From: a virus
Virus record (IMG/VR): IMGVR_UViG_3300020416_000030
Coordinates: 1-33,307 of that record
Reading direction: 5' to 3' (one strand)
Length of the DNA stretch: 33,307 nt
Shown: positions 15,919-27,900 of the stretch, one piece after another
How the letters are laid out: the number at the start of each line of letters is the position of its first letter
Position numbering within the stretch: the first letter of the stretch is position 1
Notes under the pieces: generated by a model
Told to the model about the DNA's origin: nothing
The model's database searches: none
Seen by the model: only the letters and a program-made list of their open reading frames with translations
Made by a program: the position numbers and the translations under genes

Positions 15919-18900
15919 TCATGTATGTTTCTTCCTTAATGCACCTGTATTACGGATACCAAACACCCTTCTTTGAATTGTTGGGAAGGTTGAAATACCC
16001 AATCCCTCACCGGAAATTACTGTATTACCAGTCACTCCTATTGCAATTGGATTTCCCCTATTAATTGAGGAAGTATTGTTGAATAGATAACCCCATGAGA
16101 ACTTACCCCTTGGTCTTTGTCTTACAAAGATCTTACCATTCATACTTGCATGAGGTGTTGTGCAATAATATACGAATGATGTATGTCCAACTCCAGCTGT
16201 GTTAAATGTAAGAGTTCCATTTGATAGGTTATTGTTTGTAACTCCCTGAGCTCCAGTTAACGCTGCCCCACCATATGTTCTTGCTATTCTTATTGGATGA
16301 GCTCCGATGGCACTAACAATACTTAATACATCACCTTCATCAAGATAGATTGTGCCATTTACCGCATTAGATAACCCAACCTGTGTACCTTGTTCATCTC
16401 TGTGCGATCCATTTAAAACATAATTACTTGATCCATTATTAGTAAATGTAATACTAAATGGTAAATTTGCTCTTGCTAAATTAATTCCAGATGTATTAGT
16501 ATTAGAATGAACATTAACTTCAATCTCTGCCTTATTTGAGTGTCTATTAATATTTTTAATGATGTAGATATTATCAACGAATGTTCTACCAATACCAACT
16601 ATATCATTATTATTACCACTTTCATTCAAACTAGTGATACCGTGACCAACCACCGTATTTGAAATGTAAATTGGCATAGTTGGAAGTAATTGAGTAAATG
16701 CTTGACCTGAAGCTGCCTCTAATCCAAATCTCAACGCTGTAGTGGATCCGATTGTTATATTAGAAATTCCAGTAATTATTCCAGAAAATCCTCTAACATC
16801 AGTTATTTCAGATATAATTTCATCAACCACTGTTGGTGAATCAACTAAAACATTAGGTGATGCGTTTATTGTATTTGTAACTATTCCACTTGTAGAATCA
16901 GAAGTTGCAGTATCACTTAATAATTTTATAGATCCAGTATATCCAGCACCTGCATTTGTTATATTAATAGATGAAATAGATCCATTAGTGATAGTTGCAG
17001 TCGCTGTTGCTGTTGTTCCACCACTAACAACTGAAATAGGTGGATTTGCAATCTTAATAGTTGGTGCGATTGTATAACCTGCTCCTGCATTCACTGTGGT
17101 TATTCCTGATATTGTACCTGCTGCAGATACTGTTGCAGTAAATTGAGCAGTAATTGGTTGTGTATTATTAACTATTAGGGCAGAAAAATCTATACTGGTT
17201 ACTGCAGCATCTTCATCCTTTTCATATTCAAAGAAATCTGAATCATCAACGTAAATTCTGTCTGTAGAAACACCAATATCTCCTATTATTTTAGCTGTTG
17301 GAAATACAAGTGGTTCAATTGAATCTCTGGCTTTAGAGACTAAAATACCATTAACAACTCTATCAACCTTTTGTTTTGTCCAACTAACTGGTTTTTTGAC
17401 AGAATTATCATTTATACCAACACCTGTATAAAGAACAGTTTCTACAGTATCAGTGGTTGTAATACCAGCAACAATTCTTTTATCTTGTTGTCTATCAATA
17501 ATTTTTCTTGTATTTACATTTGTTAAATTGCTTGTATCATTATTTGCTAGAAGTTGAATTAAATCACCATCTTTTACTGTTTCTTTTGATAAAATTTCCT
17601 GAATGTCTTCATTAGAAGTACCTTTATAGAAAAATATTGAAATTACATCATCAGGATCTGGTGCAGTGGTAAAGTTAAATGTTGTTCCACCTTCAAAAGT
17701 ATATGCCTCACCGGGTTCTTGCAATACATTGTTTACGTATATTACAAGTAAATTATTCATGTCAATCAGTTGAGAATCAACTGAATCACCAACATCAAAA
17801 CTTAATAATGCTTGATTTTTTCTTAATGGGAATCTTGTCCTTTGCCCATCCTGTAATCTATCAATTGGATCAATGAAATCAAATTCACCAAAGTCCCATG
17901 AAGAAAATCTATCAGTAAATGTTTCAGTAACTTCTAATACGAAATCTTCTAGAACAGCACCTGTGGCTGTTACAAGACCAACTGGTTTAAATTTATCACC
18001 AACTTTAAAATCATGTCCGGGTCTTGTTATTTTGAATGAATTAATTGTAAATAATGTTGATCCGATACCAACTGTTGAACTAGCTCCAACACTTAATGAT
18101 ACTAGAAGTCCACTTCCACTTTCTGTTGTTGATCCAAGACCTCTTCTTGATACACCAACAATTTCCATATTATCATATGACGGTTGTGGGAATTGGAATC
18201 TAGGATTCACATAATTAGTTCCTGCTGCTCCGATGTTTATATCTAAAGTTCCACCAACACCAATGTTTCCAGTTGCTGATGCACCAGTTCCTGCTCCTCC
18301 ACCAAATCCAATGAAGGCAGTAATTGTATTTGTGGTTACAGCAGTGATGATAGTTGCTATACCAGCGATTGGATCAGGAAGTCCTGTAGTTTTTGAAATA
18401 GCACGAGGATAAGCATGATCTGATTGGAAGTTATCTCTAGAGCACTTGAATACGATACCTCCAGTATCAATACCAACAAAATTACCTACTGATAATCCAT
18501 GAGATGCAATTGTTAATTCTAATAATCCTGTTTCTGATGTATATACTGCGTTTGTTGCAGTTCTTTGAGTAGCAGCAAATATATTATTACCATTAGCATT
18601 TGTTCTGATAGAACCCACACCTGCACTTACAAATCGATGTTCATATGCTAAATCAGTTATTCCAATAGCAACTGTCCCACCAACAGGCCTGTAACCAGAT
18701 CCAAATGTTAATGTTTCTGGTGGTCTAGATGGTGATACTGATTGATTATAAATTGTAGATCCTATACCTACAGCAGTTATTTCACCAAATTGACTAAGAA
18801 TCGCTGTAACAGCAGCACCTACTAAAGGAGCAACACCAATACCACCAGATGAACCAACTGATATAATTTTTCCACCTCTAGGAAGTTGATTCTGATTTAC

Positions 18901-21900
18901 ATCAACATCACTGACAACTTTTTCATTTGTACCCTCAGATGTTATTCCTGAAAATACTATATTTTGAGCAGTTGTTCCAACACCAACAAAACTGTAATTG
19001 TTGTTTAAATTATTTTCAGTTGTTGGTTTTTGGAAAATACCATTAATCAATACCAGTGTGCTTCCAGTGGCAATACCTGTTACATTATTACCTTCCTTTC
19101 TCATTCTAAATGTTGCACCGACACCTGTAAACTCATTTGATATATCATCAAAGATTCTATTATTGGTATATGTTTTTCTTAGATATACCCTTCCTTGGAA
19201 ATCTGATCTAGGTGTTGGTAAATTAGATGATGTTTTTGCTAAATTATTAGTTCCTCTAGGTGGATCAGTAAAATGAGCTGTGTTTTCTACAATATTGAAT
19301 GAACCTGAGAATATTCTACCTGCAACACCATTATTATGGATAGCTGGTTGAGTTCCTAATTTTCCTCTTTCAATATCTAACAAGAAATATGTTCCTATAC
19401 CTGTTATGGGCCCTACAGTGGTAGTTCCTATTCCCACAGACACAATTTTCATAAATTCATTTCCAAATTTAATATTATCTTCATTTCTTATGGATGATAT
19501 CCCTGACACACTAATAGTAGTGGTTGTTGATGAAATATTTCCACCAACATTATGTTGTAAATTAGTTGTTATCGGTGTAAATGCTATAGGAGATTGTATT
19601 AAATTATCGACAACTAATACACTCTTCTCTAATTTCTTCTTCATTTCAAGTTGATGTGCATTTCCTGAACCAACAGTTATGAATGTGAGAACAGATCCAC
19701 CAACACTTGCAGATATTGTAAATGAGTCATTATCAATCTTATTAACAAAAACAGTTGATGGCACATTTGTATTATGTGCAGTTGTCATTGCACTAGCTGC
19801 AACACCCACAAAAGTAGATTTTGGAGTGTAAGTTAATTCTTCATTATCTGAGAAGAAATGATTAGGTATCGTAAATACACCAGTGGACGTATTAATACCA
19901 GTTCCTGTTGTAGGATTAAATGTTTTAACAAAAATTGGAATATTATCAGATTTTAGATCAAAATTGGTTTTGTTTGCTCTTGTTCCATTAACAGCGTTAT
20001 ATTGGAAAACACTTATTGATTCATTTACTCTACCATATCCTAAATTTGGAGGTTGATTTTGTATATCAATATCAGTATACAGAATTTCACTTACGTGTTG
20101 AATATGATGTTTTCCTGTGCCACTATCAGGATGGAATTTTAATACAAAATTAGATGATGTGAGATTAGCAGAAAATGTTCCAATACCTGATGTGCTTCCA
20201 ATAGAGATGAATGGATAGTGAACTGTATGTGTATCTGTGCCATCATGAATTGCCACAACTTGATGTATGGCATGTGTTGCTCCTGCACCAACAGCAGTGC
20301 CAAGACCAACTTTAACAATACTCTTAATTGCACTAAATCGATTTGAATCAACTCCAACAACATTAGAAATTGCTGAACTTTGAACAGAAGAAATACCTGT
20401 TTGAATTATAAAAGATCTTTCAGATCCGTCTGGTTGACCAGCATTCTTAAATCTAAATGTTCCTGGCCCACCTAGAGTGTTAAATCCAACTACTTTAGCA
20501 CTAACTTGAATATCAGTGACACCAGCTCCAACAGACGATGAATTATCAAAATCAAGACTTAAAATATTATTTGCGATTCTTGATCTAAATGATCCAATAA
20601 AGTTTGACGATACACCACCTTGTGTAGATGTATCAGCATAATATTCACTGAAATATGAATCTGTTCCATCATGAGAGACGTAAATATCAACATGGTTCTT
20701 TTCACCATTTGAGATGTTTAACACCTCCATAGTGGCATAGAACGCACTTACATCGGTTGTGGATCCAAAAGCAATTCTTTCAGAAGTAGATCCAATACCC
20801 ACTACTGTTGAAATACCAATTAAATCAACTGACCCTATAGCCTGAGTTCCACTTTTTAATCTTTCTGAATTAAATACGTTTTTAATAATTTTGACATCAA
20901 CATCATCATTATTAGGATCATTAGGTCGAATAACTAAATTAGTGTTACCATTTACAGTTTCACCCTCCAATGTTGTTATAGTTGATGCAGAGGATACACT
21001 ATTCTTTTCAAATGTAAATGTATCAGTATTATCTTTAAATATGACAATTTCATCTAATTGTATTGCACCTGTAGAAATATTTCTACTTTGAACCAAAAAT
21101 CTATTAAAATTATCATTGACGGGTATTTCTAATTTACCAGATAAATTAGCATCACTATTGGAGAATAAAGAACTTATATCATCAATTTTTAAAACTCTAT
21201 TAGTATTACACTGTACAAAGTTTGCTAATTTTGTTCTTGAAAACTTGACGAACTTAGATTTAGTTCCATTATCTGTTGTATCAATATCCTCACCATCATC
21301 AAAATTATTAATTGTATCAACTCTTTGCTCCGTAATTATATCAGCAGATACAACTGTGGCATTTGATGAACTAATACCAGCTTTAGCACTTGAGGATATT
21401 CCAACATCTGCAAAATTTTTCAATCCACTTGTATGAATTAGACGATTGACAGGATCAATTATTTCATCAAATGTCTTTGTGCTTTGAACTGTATATGAGA
21501 GATTTTGATAATAATCATTATCAGATAAGACCATGAAATCTTCACTCAATCTTCCTATTTCATCATTCCATCCTTTTGTTTTTCTGAGAGAATAATCAAT
21601 ATTAAATACACCTTTATTATTTTTTAAAGTATTAATTGTTGCAACTGTTCCTGAATTTTCTCCTCTTACTTTATCACCAACTTTAATATCAAATGATCCT
21701 TCTACTTTAATAAATTCATCAGCACGGTTATCTATAACTGTTAAATCTGTTTTAATAAACTTACTATTTTTTTCAACAGCTAAATTTTCGCCAGTTCTAA
21801 ACTCTGATGATTTTTGAACAACATCAAACTCAGGATAATCTTCAAATTTTATTATTGTAGCAAAGTTTGGAACTGTTTCAGCAACTCCGGGATTTGTAGC

Positions 21901-24900
21901 GGTGCTAGGTAACTCAAATTTAACTATCGCTGGATCAGTGTTATTGTACTCCACAACATTAAAGAATACGAATCCATTATCAGATGAATTAAAACCATCA
22001 CCAGTAGTAGAGGTATTTCCTATGTTTTCAACAAATACTTTTTCACCAGTTGTAAATTGTGGAGTTGCAAAACCATTAATCGGTGTTTTTAATGTACAAG
22101 TTACTATTCCACTATTACTACTCTGTATATCTGTTATTTTATAACCATTAGAATTATTAATCGTTCTAATAATTTGTTTATTGTTAGTTAAACCTCTTGG
22201 AGACTCTAATATTTCAACAGAAGAAATTGAACTAGCAGTCAAATTAAGTTGAATTATACCTTGATCACTTGTCAGTTTACCAGTATCTGGATCAACAACC
22301 ACTAAATCTGGAGCTGTAAGATACTTATCACCTCCTTTTAATATTGATACGTCTAATATTGAATCAGAATTAATTAAAGTCACAGTTGGTGATAATCTAG
22401 CTTCAGGTTTTAATGTCTTATCTGAGTGATAATCAAAACCGGGATCTGTGATTCGTACAGTGTTTATTTTATTAATATTATCAGACAAACAAAGTATACT
22501 TGCGTTAACACCATTTGTGGATCTTACACTTGATACACTAGGAACACTTACATATCCAAATCCACCTGATGTTAAATTAATTTTACTGATTCCGCCCGAT
22601 GCATTTTTAGATGCAGTGTCATATGTTATTGATGACGATGCACCAACTGTATATGAATTTTCCTCTGGAATTTTATTTAATGAGATATCAAAAGTACTTG
22701 TAGTAATACCAAAAATTGAATATAATCCATTATACTCACTATCAATGTAACTTAATTTTGATGGATTAATAACATCAGGATCAGATGTACTAATAAATCC
22801 AGTTTTTTCGAGTGTATAGAATAATTCTTTTGGATTTTGATCGTGATAATTTAATGTGACAAATGATTCAGTGCCAACTCCTGATAAACCAGTTCTTATA
22901 ACACCAAAATCAGTGGTTGCACCAGCTGATACGAATTCATTTTTAAACTGAGAATCAAAATAGAAATTAAGTTGATAACCTAATAAAGATGAATCGGATA
23001 CGTAGAATTTTAAATTATTGTTTTTTGTAATTGATAAAGGTGGATTTATTAATGATAATTCTTGATTATTACCTCCAGTATTAGTAGTAATACCAACAAC
23101 TTTGGGTGGTTCATTTTGCACATCATATAAAGTCTCCGCTAATTGGAACGTATCATCATCAATACGATATACAAAATATGATCTTTCAGATGTTAGACCT
23201 GTTGCTGTTGCTCCACTTGTTATATCATAAAATAGTTTTTGTCCAGTTTTAAATCCGTGATTATCCTTGAATATTCTATCGGCACCAATATTAGATTGTG
23301 TAATTGTAAGTGGATCAATTAAAAGTTTATCCTCTAATGATGAATATTTTACGATTACAGATGTTGTTACACCAGTTCCTTTTGTTTGATTAGAAATTAC
23401 GTTTAAATCTATAACATCATTATTTTTAAGTTCATGTAAAGATGATCCTGTTGATACTCTTGCAGTTATTCTTTGAACTTTACCTGTAACTTGTGTAAAG
23501 TTGGTTTCTAATGAATATTCAAAATTATTTGAACCGTTATTTTTAAAGAATAAAGGAGTGCCATTTCTTTCTGTTGTTATTCCTATTAAATCTTTTGAAA
23601 TATTTTTTATGAAAACATTTTGAGTATTTCCTGTAGAAGGAAGATTAAAACTTCCAGATGCTGATGTCTCATTTCCTGTACCACAAGATATTTGGTTAGC
23701 ACCACTTGGTCTTGTAAATATTACTTCTTGATTGTCTTTGAAAGGGTGATTAGGTATAAAAATACACTTAGTTGGTATAGAAACAATCTCAGATAATTCA
23801 CCTACTGTAAATGATTTAGCAAGACCAGCGTTTATGATGTCTGTAGTAACACCTACAATTCCTGCAGTCAATCCAAAGCCAACCTGTTCTTTAGGGTTAA
23901 AGAATATCTTTTCATTTCTTCTTGATTCAAAATCACCAATATTTGGTGTATCTATGGTGAAGAATTGTGGAATAGTTTGTAATAAACCACCTAATTTATG
24001 AGAAGTTGTAGCATCAGTAGGATGAACAATACCTCTTTTTACTCTCAAGATACTTCTTTGATCAAATTCATTTAATACTAATAGTTTTTCAGTTCCAATA
24101 CCTATACTACTACCAACAGAGACAGATTTAGGTATTTTTGCAACATAAATATCTGTCACAATACCTGCAGTGGTATTGCCTGACATGGCCTTATATAAAA
24201 CTGTGCTTTCAGAAGAAACTCCAATATTGTGAGAATTAGTAAGACGAGGTATGCTTGTCGATAAACCTGAGATAGCAACTACATCATTTGTAGTCAAAGT
24301 ATGTGTGGTGGAAATGAATGCAGATACTGATCCCTTCCTTTCTTTTACTAATAATACGTCCTCATAAGTGTCAATTTGGGTGCTGACATTTGAAACTGGT
24401 TTTCCTGTAACTCTTGATACTTTTGCAGCTGCACCGCCACCAGAGGTACCACTATTATCAAAAACTAAAGAGTCTTCAACTTTATAATTATCACCTTTAC
24501 TTACAATTTGGAATCCATCTACATTTCCCTTTGTAACAGATTCTACGAAAGAAGTTTGTTGTTTTATTTCATATGACTCAATAACAAAATTATAATTAGA
24601 ATTTTTGTCAGCAAGTTTATATGGATGTGTATTTCTAACAAGATTTGATCCATTAAAATCAAAATTATTTTGATCAATTGTAAAGTTTTCTGGAACAGGA
24701 TCAGATCTATAAGATTCACCTATAAAGTATGGAAATTCTGGATTACTTGTTACTGTTGAAATACCAGCAAAATATGCATAAGTTCCATTTGGAAAATCTG
24801 GTGTTTTACAGAATCTTCCATTATTTTCATCTAAATCTCCAGAATCATTGAATGTATAATCTTCAACAAAATATCCATTTGTAAATGTTGATGAAGTTGG

Positions 24901-27900
24901 TCTATCAATTACATTTGAAATATCAATTTCATAACCGGTTTTTAAATTTTTAATTGTAGAATTATCATCATCTGCGTCAGAGAATCCATATGGCCCATAA
25001 ATTGGATTACCATCATATGCCCAACCTATTATAGGTGAGTGAACTAATGGTGTTGAAGCAACATCACCAAAAGCAGTTTGTATTTTACCTGAATATCCTA
25101 AAACAGAATATTGTAAATTTGTATCTGATTCTCTAAGTAATATTTCATCACCAAATCTTACTATATTATTAACTTGTAATGATCTAATAGATGTATCTAG
25201 TATTTGCCCCTGTCCATTTGGAATAATTCTAAGCGAAGGTGTGACTGTATAACCAATACCTGAATTAATTACTTTAACATCAGTGATCTTACCATCTGAT
25301 ACAATCGCTCTTAATTTACCTCCGATTCCAGTACCAAGACCCACTACCTCTAAATCAGGAGGTGATGTATAGTCTTTTCCACCAAATCTTACGTCACATG
25401 AAATAATTTTACCATCTTTTATTATTGGATTTAATTCAGCTTTCTCACCATTTAATATTTTAATTAAAGGTTTTTTCTCAAAATTTAATATTTCAGATCC
25501 ATAACCAGATCCACCCTCATGTACATATGCATCATCAAGGGATCCTCTAATAATTGGTGTTATAACCAATGATTCAGTTCTTGCAACAGCCACTCTTGAA
25601 TAAACTGCATTTACAGTTACTGATATGGGTTCAAAGAAAAATTCACTATTAACCGGTGTTGATCCTGATATCCTTACAAATTTTCTTCTTACAAAATTAG
25701 AATCAGGGTCTGTAGCACCAATTCCAACGTCAATTAATTGAAATTTATTATCGTCTAATTTTAAAACACGATAGCGATTAGTTATACCAATTCCGATTGG
25801 AGCATCACTTGCATTTCCATTAGATGGTGCATATTGAATTAAATCGCCTGTAACAAATCCATGATTTTTAAATTCAATAGCATTTTCTATAGTTGAAATA
25901 CCAACCGGTTTAACAATTAATTTTCTATTTGTGTAGTTTGTTCCTGAATCAATAATTTTAACTGATTTAAGATGGTTTCTCTTATTTAATGTTCTAAATG
26001 TATGATTTCCTCCTGTATTTTCAACTGTAAATCTGACAGTATTGATACCTGCTGCATAATCCTCTGCGGTTTCAAATAATATTACTGAATTATTGTTAAC
26101 CACTTGTGGGTAGTAAACACCACCATCTGACAATGTTCTATTTTGAACAGCGTTATTTGTTGTATGAATACCTGGCTCTGATAATGTTGCGTTAAAAACT
26201 ATTGTAGATATACCGATTGAACCATGTCCATTATTACTATAAACTAATGGATCACCATTTTTTAAGTTATGAGTTCGTTTAAATTCAATGATATCATTAA
26301 TATGATCAACACCACCACGAGCATTTTTCAGTCTTCCATCAAATTCAAACTCTCTATATCTCCCAACAACAACTGGTTTTAAAATAGCACCTGATCCATT
26401 ACCACCAGAGAGTGTTACTGAAAATACCTTATCTACATCAAAATTTTGTTGGTCTACCAGAACTTCCTCTAAGTTACCTTTAACTACAGGTTGAACTAAG
26501 GCAGTTACTCCAACTCCCGGTGCAGTAATACTAATTGTAGGAGGATTAACAACATCAAAGTTTTTTCCTGAATTTAATACATCTAATTTTTCTACAGCAC
26601 CAAAATAAATTTTATCTAATGATTTATAATTAACAATCTCAACACCATTAATTAAAATACCAGTAGGCCCTACTTTAGTTTTTGGTGATTTTGATGATTT
26701 TATATCGACTTGTGCAGGAAATTTCTTTAGAATTTTTTGTGTACCAATTAACTCATTTTTATGTCTTAATAATACAAATTTATGACTACCAGTACCAATA
26801 CCAGATGCATTCATCTCAATATGAGGTGGTGCTAAATCGTTATCAGCTACAAGAATGAATGATCTTGATGGATATAGTCTTAAAATTCTTTTTACACCAG
26901 AATTATCTGCTAAAACTTTTACATAATATACTAAACTTGATGTTAAACCAACAATAGGATCATTTTCTGGTAAATAGACAATTGAGTCACCATCAATAAA
27001 AGGGACAGAATTAATAAATTTGATTGATTTGAATAAACCAGATTCTGGATTTTTTGTAATAAGTCCTGATTGTAATACATTATTTGGATCATTATCAGGA
27101 TTACTAATACTAATCTTTACTACCTTTTTCTCAATCAAATACGATGGCATTGATGATGATGCCACATAGTAATTTTCATCATTTTCATTATAAGTATTTT
27201 GAACATTCGCAGTTATTATATCATTACCAAATTCTAACTCAACACCAGTATCACCTTTTGCTTTATCAAGTTGTCTTTGAATATCATATTCAGCATCATT
27301 AACGATTGCTGTATCTAAATCTACCTCATTTCCCCCTATTATAGATGTTATGGCTATACCTGTAACTTTTGGTACTAATTCATTTCTTCTAAACAGAGAT
27401 ACTTTATCATCATTTTTTAGTTGAGATTTATCTAATTCAGATTTAGTGATAATTGTTGATGAAGATTGTCCCGGTAAAAGAGTTGATTCAAAATCAAATT
27501 GAAATCTACTTGCAGTATTATAAATCCAAGAATTAAAAAATACTGTTTTTCTTGTTCTCTCATTCTTAGGAGGGTTTGATATTATTTCACCTAAATTTTT
27601 AACTGTTACTTTTTCACCCTCTAAAGTGACACTTGATCCAGTTGTGGGTAATAATTCAAAATCAGATATTACACCAGTAATTCTTAATTCTACCTTTTTA
27701 GACAAATCACCATTTTCATAACCAAAAATAGTTTCATCATTTCTTAAATCATCAGCTGACCTGATTGATACACCAACTCCCGTACAATTTAAAAACTGAT
27801 TTATAGTTTTATCGGTATAAGTTACTGTGTTTATACCATTTACACCATTAGTGATTACAGTACCTGTAGTTCCAAACCCAACTGTGGAGTCAACTGTCAA

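Noticed and set aside
16742-17077. Plus-strand frame of 111 codons rich in Val/Pro/Ile
   Set aside because: It lies wholly inside the giant gp7-position gene, opposite its GAGYT and Ala/Thr repeats. Similar Val/Pro-rich shadows occur opposite the gp14 repeats (1666-2607), which shows that they arise from the Gly/Thr/Ala codons on the real strand.
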